Shown: positions 34,463-43,340 of the stretch, in pieces
Numbering within the stretch: the first letter of the stretch is position 1
Layout of the letters: each line of letters starts with the position of its first letter
Source: Rhodospirillales bacterium
GTDB taxonomy: Bacteria; Pseudomonadota; Alphaproteobacteria; Rhodospirillales; SHVU01
Assembly: GCA_009691105.1 (NCBI GenBank)
Contig: SHVU01000005.1
Span: 1 to 64,000, forward strand
Reading direction: 5' to 3'
DNA length: 64,000 nucleotides
The notes under the pieces: model-generated
The model's input: the letters and a program-made list of their open reading frames with translations, nothing else
What the model was told of the DNA's origin: nothing
The model's database searches: none
Position numbers and translations under genes: made by a program

Positions 34463-36040
34463 TTAGCGGCGGGCGTTGCCGCGAGCCAGAATGTCAGCGC
34501 GAAGTCCCATGGGGCCTTCGCGGTAGAGCCGAGTGTCCATGGTCTTGAGGTCGGACGCGACCGCTGGGGTGAAGCCCATGCGGTCGAGAATGTCCTCTTT
34601 GACGCGCATTCCTGGCGCGATCTCGACCAGCTCAACGCCGCGAGGCCCGAACCGAAAGACCGCGCGTTCGGTCACGACCATGGCGGCTTGGCCGCGCTCT
34701 CGGCCGACCCGTCCATTGTAGCTTATCTGATTGACCCGCGGCACGAACTTGCGGACCGTGCCATCCGTGTCGATAAGGATTTTGCCGCCCGCAATGCCGA
34801 CTTTCAGGCCGCCGCCGGTCAACGTCCCGCTGAAGACAATGCGCTTGGCGTTTTGGGTAATGTCGATGAAGCCGCCGGCGCCGTCGTTGCGGTCGCCGAA
34901 ACGCGTCACGTTGACGTTGCCCTCGGCGTCGATTTCGGCGAAGGACACGAAGGCGACGTCGAGGCCGCCGCCGTCATAGAAATCGAATTGGTAGGGCTGG
35001 TCGATGATGGCGCGGGGGTTGATGGCCGTTCCGAAATGCAGGCCTTGGCCGGCGATACCGCCGATGACTCCCGCTTCGACGGTCAGCGTGAACAAATCCT
35101 CGATCTCTTCCTCGGCGACGACGTTGGGGATGGCCGCGGAGACGCCGACGCCCATGTTGATGACGGCGCCGGGCGAAAGTTCGAACGCGGCGCGGCGGGC
35201 GATCACGCGGCGCTCGCTCAACGGTTCGGGTTTGATGGACGCGAAGGGTTGGGAGATTTCTCCGGACCGGCTGGGGTCATAAGTGACGGCATAATTCTGC
35301 TTCTGGTCGGGATCGACCACGAAATGATCGATCAGGAATCCCGGAATGCGAACCATCTGCGGATGCAGGCTGCCGCGCTTGGCCAGCCGCTTCACCTGAC
35401 AGATCACGGTGCCACCGGCATTGTGGACGGCCTGGGCCATCGACATGCCTTCCAACGTCGTCGCCTCATGCTCGAGGGAGACGTTGCCGTCCTCATCGGC
35501 GGTCGTGCCGCGAATCAGCGCGACGTTGGCTTGCAGGGCTTTGTAGAACAGCCATTCGCGACCGCCGAGGGTGACAACCTCGACCAAGTCTTCGGTCGTC
35601 TTGGCGTTCATTTTGCCGCCTTCCTGGCGGGGATCGATGTAGGTGTGGAGCCCGACGTGGGTCACGACGCCGGGCTGTTTCGCCGCCGTCGCCCGATAGA
35701 GTTGGCAGAGCACACCCTGCGGCAGGTTGTAGGCCTCGATCTCATTGGTAACGATCAGCGTTTTCATGAACGGCAACTGCAGGCCGTAATTGCCGCCGAT
35801 GACGCGTTTAACGAGGCCTTTGTGGGCGAGGCGATTGAGACCCTGTCCGGTGACCGCACCGATACCCGTCGTGTGAATGATCGTCAGGTCGCGCGGCATG
35901 CCGCCGTCTAGGAAGCGCTTTTCGAGAGCGACCATGACCGACTCGGCGATGCCCATGCCGGCCGATCCGCCGACGATCATGGAATCGCCGTCGCGGAGCA
36001 ATCCGGCGGCCTCAGCTGCGCTGATGACGGATTTCAGCAT
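34463..36040 (-). CDS. Family I CoA-transferase, fused alpha-beta (copy 1)
   Basis: 525-residue single-chain acyl-CoA:carboxylate CoA-transferase (acetate/3-oxoacid type). The N-terminal half carries the CoA-binding Gly loop (IVGGSAGMGIAES). The C-terminal half carries the glutamyl-CoA nucleophile in LTVEAGVIGGI, and YDGGGLDVAF. The acyl-CoA dehydrogenase gene lies five bases upstream on the same strand. The second copy at 53557-55134 has exactly the same length. It would activate an organic acid to its CoA ester for beta-oxidation. Confidence 0.9.
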   Translation of the reverse strand: MLKSVISAAEAAGLLRDGDSMIVGGSAGMGIAESVMVALEKRFLDGGMPRDLTIIHTTGIGAVTGQGLNRLAHKGLVKRVIGGNYGLQLPFMKTLIVTNEIEAYNLPQGVLCQLYRATAAKQPGVVTHVGLHTYIDPRQEGGKMNAKTTEDLVEVVTLGGREWLFYKALQANVALIRGTTADEDGNVSLEHEATTLEGMSMAQAVHNAGGTVICQVKRLAKRGSLHPQMVRIPGFLIDHFVVDPDQKQNYAVTYDPSRSGEISQPFASIKPEPLSERRVIARRAAFELSPGAVINMGVGVSAAIPNVVAEEEIEDLFTLTVEAGVIGGIAGQGLHFGTAINPRAIIDQPYQFDFYDGGGLDVAFVSFAEIDAEGNVNVTRFGDRNDGAGGFIDITQNAKRIVFSGTLTGGGLKVGIAGGKILIDTDGTVRKFVPRVNQISYNGRVGRERGQAAMVVTERAVFRFGPRGVELVEIAPGMRVKEDILDRMGFTPAVASDLKTMDTRLYREGPMGLRADILARGNARR

Positions 36041-36045
36041 GTCCT

Positions 36046-37185
36046 CTAAGACTCTTTCACCATCTGGCGGGCGATGATGATCCGCTGGATCTGGTTCGTG
36101 CCCTCGTAGATTTGCGGCAGCTTGATGTCGCGGAACAGCCGCTCGACCCGATAGTCCTGGGAATAGCCGTTGCCGCCGTGGATCTGCAGCGCGTTGGTGA
36201 CGTGCTTCATCGCCATATCGGTGGTGAAGAGCTTCATGTGCGCCGCTTCCTTCACAATCGGATGGCCGGCGTCATAGAGACGCGCCGTCGAATGCACGAG
36301 GAGCCGCGACGCGGCGATATCGGTCGACATGTCGGCGAGCATGAACTGCACGGCTTGATGCTCGACGATGGGCTTGCCGAACTGGACGCGGCTCTTCGCA
36401 TAGTTGAGCGCATCGTCCATGGCGGCCTGGGCAATCCCCAGCGACATCGCCGACATCACGATCCGGCTGTAGTTGAAATTCTCCATGGCCATCTTGAAGG
36501 CGCCATGCTCCGGCCCGATGCGGTTCCGAGCCGACACCCGGCAATCTTCGAAGATGACCTGACAGGTGCCAAGGCCGTGCATGCCGAGAAGCTTTTCCTT
36601 CTTGCCGCGCTTCACGCCCGGATTGGCGCCGTCGACGATGAAGCAGGAGACGCCGCGGTGCCCGGCATCGGGATCGGTCTTGGCGAAGACGAAGATGAAG
36701 TTCGCGACCAGGCCGAGGCTCACCCAGGCCTTGGTGCCGTTGATGATGTAGTCGCCTCCGTCCTTGATCGCAGTCGTCCGCATCGAGGCGACGTCGGACC
36801 CGAAGTCGGGCTCGGAGGTGCAGCTTGCCGGGATCAGCTCGCCGGTCAACAGGCCGGGAATGAAGCTCTTGTGATGGTCGTCGCCATGCTGGTCGAGGAA
36901 CAGCACCGCTTCGTGGGGCAGGGCATAGATGTTGCCGACGCTGCCCGAGCACCGCGCCAGCTCTTCGATGGCCAGCGCCATGCACGTCGTGTCGAAGCCG
37001 CTGCCGCCGGCGGCTTCGGGCAGGTTCACGCCATAAAGGCCGAGGTCGGCCATGGCGCGATAAATGTCGGTGGGGAACTCGTCAGTCCGATCAATCTCGG
37101 TGGCGCGGGGTAAGACCGTCGATTCCGCGAACTTGCGAACCGTGTCGCGGATCGTCTTCTGGCTCTCGCTGTAGAACGGCTCCAC
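36046..37185 (-). CDS. Acyl-CoA dehydrogenase (copy 1)
   Basis: 379-residue flavoprotein that makes the alpha-beta double bond in acyl-CoAs. FAD-binding segments are ASCTSEPDFGSDVASM and KAWVSLGLVANFIFVFA. The C-terminal domain has HGGNGYSQDYRVERLFRD and the catalytic Glu in QIYEGTNQIQRI. It is the upstream partner of the CoA-transferase, so the pair probably activates and then dehydrogenates one substrate. Chain-length preference cannot be told. Confidence 0.93.
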   Translation of the reverse strand: MEPFYSESQKTIRDTVRKFAESTVLPRATEIDRTDEFPTDIYRAMADLGLYGVNLPEAAGGSGFDTTCMALAIEELARCSGSVGNIYALPHEAVLFLDQHGDDHHKSFIPGLLTGELIPASCTSEPDFGSDVASMRTTAIKDGGDYIINGTKAWVSLGLVANFIFVFAKTDPDAGHRGVSCFIVDGANPGVKRGKKEKLLGMHGLGTCQVIFEDCRVSARNRIGPEHGAFKMAMENFNYSRIVMSAMSLGIAQAAMDDALNYAKSRVQFGKPIVEHQAVQFMLADMSTDIAASRLLVHSTARLYDAGHPIVKEAAHMKLFTTDMAMKHVTNALQIHGGNGYSQDYRVERLFRDIKLPQIYEGTNQIQRIIIARQMVKES

Positions 37186-37211
37186 TGGCGTCTCCGTTGC
37201 GGCTCGTCGGA

Positions 37212-37442
37212 TCAGTATTCGTGAGCGAGCCAGGGCTTGTTATTGGGCGTCGTCTTGCGCCCGCCATCACTGAACAGCCGGCCGGAATGGGCGAGGGTGT
37301 CCTCGGCGGAATCGAAGACGTAGACCGTGATGTCCTTCTTCGCGACGCCATAGCTTGATGCCACGGCCTCGGTCAGGCTTTTGACGAGCGCGCGTCGTTT
37401 GGCAATAGAACGCGTCAGGCCCCAGAAGCAGACAGTGTGCAT
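37212..37442 (-). CDS. Tautomerase-fold protein lacking catalytic Pro1
   Basis: 76-residue 4-oxalocrotonate tautomerase homologue starting at ATG 37442, seven bases after the previous tautomerase stop. The sequence begins MHTVCFWGLTRSIAKRRALVK, so the residue after Met is His, where functional family members have the catalytic N-terminal Pro. The rest of the fold is retained (ALVKSLTEAVASSYGVAKKDITVYVFD). The track ORF at 37559 extends into the upstream gene. It may be an inactive or partner subunit of a heterohexamer with its two neighbours. Confidence 0.8.
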   Translation of the reverse strand: MHTVCFWGLTRSIAKRRALVKSLTEAVASSYGVAKKDITVYVFDSAEDTLAHSGRLFSDGGRKTTPNNKPWLAHEY

Positions 37443-37449
37443 TCCGGTT

Positions 37450-37689
37450 CTATCGTCCTCGGCGACGAGACGGTTTGGCGATTTTATTCTTTTTCTTTTG
37501 CTCGCGGTCGTGATCCGAGACCAGGACACCGAAGTGCGCCGCATTCTCGCGCGGCACATCGAAGATGTAGACGGTCACGATCTCTTTGGGCACGTCATAG
37601 GATTTGACGACGGCGTCGGTGAGCCGCTTCGCGACTTGGCGTTTCTTGGCGATGGGGCGCTTGAAGCCATAGAGGTAGACGATCGGCAT
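37450..37689 (-). CDS. 4-oxalocrotonate tautomerase family protein (copy 2)
   Basis: 79-residue small tautomerase beginning MPIVYLYGFKRPIAKKR, so Pro1 would be exposed after Met removal. VAKRLTDAVVKSYDVPKEIVTVYIFD follows, and a lysine/arginine-rich tail extends past the usual 62 residues. Members act as acid-base tautomerases, dehalogenases or hydratases. It is the middle gene of a three-gene tandem, 48 bases after the first and seven bases before the Pro1-less copy. Confidence 0.86.
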   Translation of the reverse strand: MPIVYLYGFKRPIAKKRQVAKRLTDAVVKSYDVPKEIVTVYIFDVPRENAAHFGVLVSDHDREQKKKNKIAKPSRRRGR

Positions 37690-37737
37690 CGGGGTCTCCG
37701 GTAAAGGTGAGAGTGGGCGCGGTGGGAAAAGCGGCGA

Positions 37738-37962
37738 CTATTTACGCCGGGCTTTTCGTGCCGGCTTCTTCTTATGTTGCGGAAGATCGGATGCCATCAT
37801 TCGTCCCGCACCCGAGTGCTCGGCATCGACGTCGATCAAGAAGACGGTGACCGATTCCTTCGGTATGCCGTACGCGTTCACGATCGTATCGGTGATTCCG
37901 TGGATGACCTTGCGCCGCTTAGCGGCGGGGCGGCTAAAGCCATAGACGTGAACGATCGGCAT
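37738..37962 (-). CDS. 4-oxalocrotonate tautomerase family protein (copy 1)
   Basis: 74-residue tautomerase beginning MPIVHVYGFSRPAAKRRKV, with Pro1 intact. VIHGITDTIVNAYGIPKESVTVFLIDV follows, with a basic tail (KKKPARKARRK). It is the first gene in the tandem of three. The basic tails shared with copy 2 are not part of the classic fold and suggest a lineage-specific subgroup. Substrate unknown. Confidence 0.86.
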   Translation of the reverse strand: MPIVHVYGFSRPAAKRRKVIHGITDTIVNAYGIPKESVTVFLIDVDAEHSGAGRMMASDLPQHKKKPARKARRK

Positions 37963-38016
37963 CGAATCCTCCGGAATCGGTTGGGACGGCGCGATGGCGG
38001 GTGAAGTCGGTCGGGC

Positions 38017-38832
38017 CTAGGCGGCCCGCCAGACCACCGGAAACAGGTCGCAGTCGAGCTTGTCGCCCGGCTTCAGGCCCGGGTCGCGCAGAAGACGGAT
38101 CATCTTCTTGCGCTGGATGAAGCGTGCATCGTCGCCCGTAAAGCGCACCGACAAAGCCCGCCGCCGGCGTTCCGACGTCGTATTGCCGCGCGCCCCGTGA
38201 AGGGTGAGGGCCGAGAACATCACAGCGTCGCCGGCTTTCATGTCCCACGACAGGATGTTGAAATCGTCGCGGTGGCTTTCGACGTCCGGCAATTTTTCGA
38301 ACTCGTCGGTTTCGACGGCGCCCGTCCCGCGAAAATCGAACGGCTGATAGCGATGACCCGAGACGTGCGATCCCGCCACGAACTCGAGCCCGCCGTTGGT
38401 GCCGTCGACATCGTCGAGGGCGAGCCACATCGAGGCGACTTGGCGTCCCTCGGCCGGCCAGTAGTTCATGTCCTGGTGCCAGGGCGTCGGCGTCACCGCA
38501 CCCGGGTCCTTCACCATCAAATGGTCGTAGAAGAGATTGACCTTGGTGGCGCGCATGACGCGGCCGACCACACCGGCGGCGGGCGATTCAAACGCGTAGG
38601 CCCGAAAGTCCGGATCGAAGGTCCACATGAACTTCTCGGAGAGAAACATCCCCGGATCCTGCGGGCTGTAGCGCTCGGTGAACGGCCCGGGGTTTTTCTC
38701 GATCCGATCGATGGCGTTGCGCAGGCGATCGACCCATTCCGTGTTCAGAACCTTGCGGATGCAAACGGCTCCGTCGCGCTCATAGGCGCGGACGTCATCT
38801 TCGGTAACCCGTGGCCGCACAGCGTCATTCAT
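38017..38832 (-). CDS. Phytanoyl-CoA dioxygenase family protein (copy 1)
   Basis: 271-residue Fe(II)/2-oxoglutarate dioxygenase of the PhyH family. The iron facial triad is readable as His119 and Asp121 in TPWHQDMNYW and His212 in LTLHGARGN. An Arg in the following RRRRALSVRFTG likely binds 2-oxoglutarate. Such enzymes hydroxylate fatty acyl-CoAs or small natural products. A second PhyH gene is at 51727. It lies upstream of the tautomerase genes on the same strand. Confidence 0.87.
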   Translation of the reverse strand: MNDAVRPRVTEDDVRAYERDGAVCIRKVLNTEWVDRLRNAIDRIEKNPGPFTERYSPQDPGMFLSEKFMWTFDPDFRAYAFESPAAGVVGRVMRATKVNLFYDHLMVKDPGAVTPTPWHQDMNYWPAEGRQVASMWLALDDVDGTNGGLEFVAGSHVSGHRYQPFDFRGTGAVETDEFEKLPDVESHRDDFNILSWDMKAGDAVMFSALTLHGARGNTTSERRRRALSVRFTGDDARFIQRKKMIRLLRDPGLKPGDKLDCDLFPVVWRAA

Positions 38833-38899
38833 GGCGTCCTCCCTGATTTTGTTGAATCGAAGGGCAACTTGCCTGCCTGGTCAAGGCTATTGTCAGCCC

Positions 38900-39664
38900 C
38901 TAGCGGCCCGTGAACTTGGGTTTACGCTTTTCGACGAAGGCCTTGATGCCCTCGACATGGTCTTCGCTTTGCCACAGCAGCAATTTGCGCTCGAGGCTCA
39001 GGGATTCATCCAAAGGCTTCTCGAAGGCCATGAGGGTCTCGGCCTTGACCATCTGGGCCGTGAGCGGCGAATGCTCGGCGATCCGTGCTGCGATGGTCAG
39101 GGCCCGCTCCAGTGTCTGGGCGGCGGGAACGATCTCGGCGGCAAGGCCCCACGCGCCGGCAGTCTTGGCGTCGATCGGATCTCCGGTGAGGCCCATCAAC
39201 ATTGCTCGGGCTTTGCCGACAACCCGGGGCAGGCGTTGCGTGCCACCGTCGCCGGCAAACGCGGCGATCTTGATCTCGGGTGCGCCGAACTTGGCGGTAT
39301 CGCCGGCAATGACGATGTCGCAGAGCATGGTCAGTTCCATCCCGCCGCCCAGCGCCCAGCCGTTGACCGCCGCGACCATGGGTTTGCGGAATTTCTCGAT
39401 GGTCTTCCACGACGTCAGGCGATTCTTCTCGGCCCACATCGGCATGTGGCCGGTGGGCATCTCTTTGATGTCGGCGCCCGCGGAGAAGGCCTTCTCATTG
39501 CCGGTCAGCACGACGACGCGGATGGCGTCGTCAGCATCGGCTTCGCGAAGCGCCGTCGCGACTTCGACCAGAAGATCCTTGGACAACGCGTTCAGGGACT
39601 TCGGCCGGTTGAGCGTAATCAGCATAACCCCCGGTCGGGGCTTGGCGACGATGATGTGCTGCAT
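38900..39664 (-). CDS. Enoyl-CoA hydratase/isomerase
   Basis: 254-residue crotonase-fold enzyme. The oxyanion-hole region is FSAGADIKEM. GWALGGGMELTMLCD and FGAPEIKIAAFAGDGGTQRLPR carry both catalytic Glu equivalents of rat mitochondrial hydratase (GGGxEL and PEI), so hydration of enoyl-CoA is expected. It would act after the acyl-CoA dehydrogenase encoded on the same strand. Confidence 0.91.
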   Translation of the reverse strand: MQHIIVAKPRPGVMLITLNRPKSLNALSKDLLVEVATALREADADDAIRVVVLTGNEKAFSAGADIKEMPTGHMPMWAEKNRLTSWKTIEKFRKPMVAAVNGWALGGGMELTMLCDIVIAGDTAKFGAPEIKIAAFAGDGGTQRLPRVVGKARAMLMGLTGDPIDAKTAGAWGLAAEIVPAAQTLERALTIAARIAEHSPLTAQMVKAETLMAFEKPLDESLSLERKLLLWQSEDHVEGIKAFVEKRKPKFTGR

Positions 39665-39691
39665 GGCGTGTCCTCGTGTGTGGGGTAAAGC

Positions 39692-40714
39692 CTACGCGCT
39701 GCGCCGCGGGACGGGCGCCGCGGGATCGATCAACCCTTCGTGTTTGAGCTCGGCCCAAAAGTCCGCCGGTATCGACGTCTTGAGGCCACGGACATAGCTG
39801 CGCAGATGAGCGGCGCTGCGACCGCCCATGACAATCGATGCGACGGCCGGATGCGCCAAAGGAAATTGGAGTGCCGCCGCGGCCAGCGGAACGCGATGGG
39901 CGCGCGCCACGCGTTCCAGCGCTTCGACCTTGGCGCGAACGGCAGGCGGCGGCGGACGATGGCCATAGGTCGAGCGCTTGCGAAGACCACGCGCCAAGAC
40001 GCCCGTGTTGAAGACTTGGCCGATGACGACGCCGATTTTGCGCGCCTCGCAGAGCGGCAGCATCGAGGCCAGCGCCGACTGTTCGAGTAGCGAATAGCGG
40101 CCGGCAAGAAGGAAGCAATCGAAGTCGCCCTGTTGGGCGCCAAGCTGACAGACACGCCAGTCGACCGAACCGATGCCGATGGCGCGCAGCACGCCCTCGT
40201 CGCGCAGGCGCTTGAGCGCCCGATACGTTCCCTTCATCGCTTCGCCGAAGCGGTCTTTCCAACTCGGTCCGTGAGTGGGCGCATCGGGGTCGTGAATGAG
40301 TCCGATATCGACCCGATCGAGACCGAGCCGGAGCAAGCTGTGTTCGACAGATCGCAGCGCCGCGTCATAGCCGTAGTCGAAGCGGACGGAGAAGGGCAGG
40401 CGGTCGATATAGGGTTTGCGGCCAGGATTGTTCGGCTCGGGGCTCAGCAATCGGCCGATCTTGGTCGAGAGCACGTAGCCGGCGCGCGGATAGGCTCGCA
40501 AGCTTCGGCCCATGCGGTGTTCGCCGAGACCGCCACCGTAATAGGCGGCGGTGTCGAAATACCGGACCCCGAGATCATGGGCCTCGGCAATCGCGGCCAT
40601 CGCGTCCGGTTCCGGACACGGACGGTGAAGATTGCCAAGTTGTGACCCTCCAAGCCCGAGAGCCGTCAGCTTGAGCTTGGTCTTGCCGAGGCGGCGGAGG
40701 GCTGTGGGATTCAT
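39692..40714 (-). CDS. Aldo/keto reductase (copy 1)
   Basis: About 340 residues, starting at ATG 40714 (MNPTALRRLG); the track ORF from 40843 adds upstream sequence. TIM-barrel NADPH reductase with RYFDTAAYYGGGLGEHRMG containing the catalytic Asp and Tyr, VDIGLIHDPD in the active-site strand, and a C-terminal VASIVMGGRSAAHLRS. It resembles the aldose/fucose dehydrogenase branch (D-threo-aldose 1-dehydrogenase-like). It diverges from an aldolase gene. Confidence 0.84.
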   Translation of the reverse strand: MNPTALRRLGKTKLKLTALGLGGSQLGNLHRPCPEPDAMAAIAEAHDLGVRYFDTAAYYGGGLGEHRMGRSLRAYPRAGYVLSTKIGRLLSPEPNNPGRKPYIDRLPFSVRFDYGYDAALRSVEHSLLRLGLDRVDIGLIHDPDAPTHGPSWKDRFGEAMKGTYRALKRLRDEGVLRAIGIGSVDWRVCQLGAQQGDFDCFLLAGRYSLLEQSALASMLPLCEARKIGVVIGQVFNTGVLARGLRKRSTYGHRPPPPAVRAKVEALERVARAHRVPLAAAALQFPLAHPAVASIVMGGRSAAHLRSYVRGLKTSIPADFWAELKHEGLIDPAAPVPRRSA

Positions 40715-40820
40715 GATTCTTGGCGTCTGATCAGGCCGGAGGTAGGATCGTTTGACCATACAGCCAGTAGGCGTCCCGCGAAAGTCCGGCGACGCCGCTC
40801 TGACCCCGAGGGACAATCCC

Positions 40821-41738
40821 ATGCCTAAGAAATTACGCGGCACCTACACCGTCATCGTCACGCCCTTCACCAATGACAATAAGATCGACGAAACGATGCT
40901 GCGCTGGCTCGTCGATTTCCAGATCTCCGAGGGCATTCACGGAATTATCGCGCTCGCCTCGAACGGCGAGTTTCTGTCGCTGAACGATCAGGAGCGCCAC
41001 GACGTCGCGCGGATCGTGATCGACCAGGCGCGCGGCCGAGTCCCCGTCGTCATCGGCACCGCCGCCGAGAACACCGATCACGTCATCCACTACACCAAAG
41101 ACGCGGAGAAGCTCGGCGCCGACGCTGCGATGATCCTGACGCCGTACTATGCCTGGATCGACGAGGAAGAGATCTACACGCACTACAAGCGTATCGCTGA
41201 GGCGGTGTCGCTGCCGATCATGCTCTACAACCATCCGGCATCGACCGTGCTCGACATCAAGCCGCCTCTGGTGGCGCGCTTGGCCGAGATCGACAACATC
41301 CTCTACATCAAAGAATCGACGACCGACACGCGCCGGGTCTATCGCATCAACGATCTGTGCAAGGGCAAGATCACGGTCTTCGCGGGCTATCTCGGCTACG
41401 AGTCGTTCATGGTCGGAGCGGAGGGCTGGGTCTCGGTCTGCGCCAACATCCTGCCGCGCAAATCGGCGCAGTTGTTCGAACTTGCCGTCGACAAGAACGA
41501 CAAGGACGAGGCCTGGGTCGTCTTCAAGGAGCTCGTGCCGCTGATCGATTTCCTCGGCGATCATCTCTACGCCCACGGCATGAAGGCGGCCTTCAAGATG
41601 CTGGGTCGAGACATGGGGATTCCGCGCCCTCCACGCTTGCCCATGCGCAAGGAACTTGAGCCGAAGCTGCGGCAGGTCATGACCGATCTCGGTCTCTTCA
41701 AGAAAGAGCTGCCGCCGGTCAGGGCCAACGCGGCGTGA
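40821..41738 (+). CDS. DHDPS/NAL-family class I aldolase (copy 2)
   Basis: 305 residues from ATG 40821; the track extends upstream to 40752 without a better start. DapA-type barrel with LRGTYTVIVTPF, ASNGEFLSL in place of GTTGE, MLYNHPAST and the Schiff-base Lys in LYIKESTTD. The TGA overlaps the GTG of the amidohydrolase. Copies 2 and 3 are close to each other (same GEFLSL/V, KES and Y-N segments) and bracket that amidohydrolase, indicating tandem duplication. Confidence 0.85.
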   Translation: MPKKLRGTYTVIVTPFTNDNKIDETMLRWLVDFQISEGIHGIIALASNGEFLSLNDQERHDVARIVIDQARGRVPVVIGTAAENTDHVIHYTKDAEKLGADAAMILTPYYAWIDEEEIYTHYKRIAEAVSLPIMLYNHPASTVLDIKPPLVARLAEIDNILYIKESTTDTRRVYRINDLCKGKITVFAGYLGYESFMVGAEGWVSVCANILPRKSAQLFELAVDKNDKDEAWVVFKELVPLIDFLGDHLYAHGMKAAFKMLGRDMGIPRPPRLPMRKELEPKLRQVMTDLGLFKKELPPVRANAA

Positions 41739-43246
41739 GCCGACGCTATACCGTCATCCGCGGCGGCCGGCTTCTCGATGGCGCCGGTCGCAATGGGGAC
41801 TTTGCGGACATTCTGATCGACGGCGACACGATCCGGACCATCGGGCCCGCGGGCCTTGCTGCGCCGGATGATGCCCTTGTCGTCGACGCTTCGGACAGGT
41901 TGCTGATCCCTGGACTCGTCAACGCTCATACCCACGGCGACGTGTCGTTCGCCAAGGGGCTCGGCGACAAGTGGACGTTGGAGCTTCTGCTCAACGCCAA
42001 TCCGTTGACCAGCGAGCGCTTCCGTCTCGAGGACAAACACCTCGCGGCGAAACTCGCCGCTGCCGAAATGGTCCTCGGAGGATGCACGGCCTGTTACGAC
42101 CTCTTTTCCGAGTTTCCGGTTCCCTCGGCCGATGGATTGGCGGCGGTGGGTCGCGCCTATGCCGAGATCGGCATTCGCGCCGTTGTCGCGCCGCTGATGG
42201 CGGACCGGAGTTTCTGGCAAGCCATCCCGGGTTTGATCGAGGCGATGCCCGAGGCGTTGCGCGCCCGGGTCGGGCCAGCGACGACCGATGCGGCCGATGC
42301 GGCGATCGAGTCGTGCCGGCGAGCCCTCAAGGAATGGCGATTGGATCGCGACCAGGTGCGTCTCGCTCTCGCCCCGACCATTCCGTATCACTGCGCCGCC
42401 GATTTTTTCCGAAGCTGCCGCCGCCTCGCCGATGAATACGGCGTCGGTATCCACAGCCATCTCGCGGAGTCCAAAGTTCAGGCGGTCGTCGGCCGCCACA
42501 AGTTCGGCATGAGTCTCGCCCGTCATCTGGACAGTCTCGGTGTGATCGGCCCTGACTTCACAGCCGCTCACGCTGTCTGGGTCGATGCCGACGATATCGC
42601 GCTGCTGGCCGATCGCGGCGCCACGGTGGCGCACAATCCGACGAGCAACCTGCGGCTTGGCGTCGGAGCAGCCCCGGTCAAGGCGATGTTGGATGCTGGC
42701 CTTGGTGTCGGCGTCGGCACCGATGCCGCGACCTGCTCGGATTCTCTCAACATGTTCGAGGCGATGCGGCTCGCCTGTTATCTTAGCCGGATTCATTCGC
42801 CGGACCCGGCCCAATGGCTGGGCGCCGAAGACGCGCTGCGCCTGGCCACCGAAGGCAGCGCCAGGGCTTTAGGGTTCGGGGATCGGATCGGCCAGCTCGC
42901 GCCGGGCTTCAAGGCCGACGTCGTGTTCCTGGATCTTGGTCGAATCGCCTACGTGCCGTTTAACCACGCGGCCCGGCAGGTGGTGTTCCAGGAGAACGGT
43001 GCCTCCGTCGACAGCGTCATGATCGGTGGCGCCTTCGTTGTCCGGGACGGCCGTCCTGTGAGCTTTGACCTCGCCAAACTCCGGGCCGAGGTCGAGCAAA
43101 CGATGGACCGCATCCGGGCCGAGACCGCGGAATCCGCGGCTCTGGTCAAGGCTCTAGAGCCCGTCGTGTCACGCTTCTGCGTCGCCTTATCGCAGGAGCC
43201 TTTCCACGTGCATCGCTACGTCGGAGAGGCGCCGCGCGCGCATTGA
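41735..43246 (+). CDS. Amidohydrolase of the ATZ/TRZ-SAH/MTA deaminase type
   Basis: 503-residue metal hydrolase with GTG start overlapping the aldolase stop (GTGA). Metal motifs are LVNAHTHGDVSF, GIHSHLAES, FTAAHAVWVD and the Asp in GVGTDAATCSDSLNMFEAM, as in chlorohydrolases, guanine deaminase and MTA/SAH deaminases. It probably deaminates or hydrolyses an N-heterocycle. The neighbours are two pyruvate-type aldolases and a TRAP transporter, suggesting uptake and breakdown of a nitrogen-containing compound. Confidence 0.85.
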   Translation: MSRRYTVIRGGRLLDGAGRNGDFADILIDGDTIRTIGPAGLAAPDDALVVDASDRLLIPGLVNAHTHGDVSFAKGLGDKWTLELLLNANPLTSERFRLEDKHLAAKLAAAEMVLGGCTACYDLFSEFPVPSADGLAAVGRAYAEIGIRAVVAPLMADRSFWQAIPGLIEAMPEALRARVGPATTDAADAAIESCRRALKEWRLDRDQVRLALAPTIPYHCAADFFRSCRRLADEYGVGIHSHLAESKVQAVVGRHKFGMSLARHLDSLGVIGPDFTAAHAVWVDADDIALLADRGATVAHNPTSNLRLGVGAAPVKAMLDAGLGVGVGTDAATCSDSLNMFEAMRLACYLSRIHSPDPAQWLGAEDALRLATEGSARALGFGDRIGQLAPGFKADVVFLDLGRIAYVPFNHAARQVVFQENGASVDSVMIGGAFVVRDGRPVSFDLAKLRAEVEQTMDRIRAETAESAALVKALEPVVSRFCVALSQEPFHVHRYVGEAPRAH

Positions 43247-43340
43247 CAAGGCTTCGGCGAGAGGGTCAGATAAATGTCACAATTCAATCACGAACGACTG
43301 GTCAATGGCTGCGCTTACCGACGATACATGGGGACCGTCT

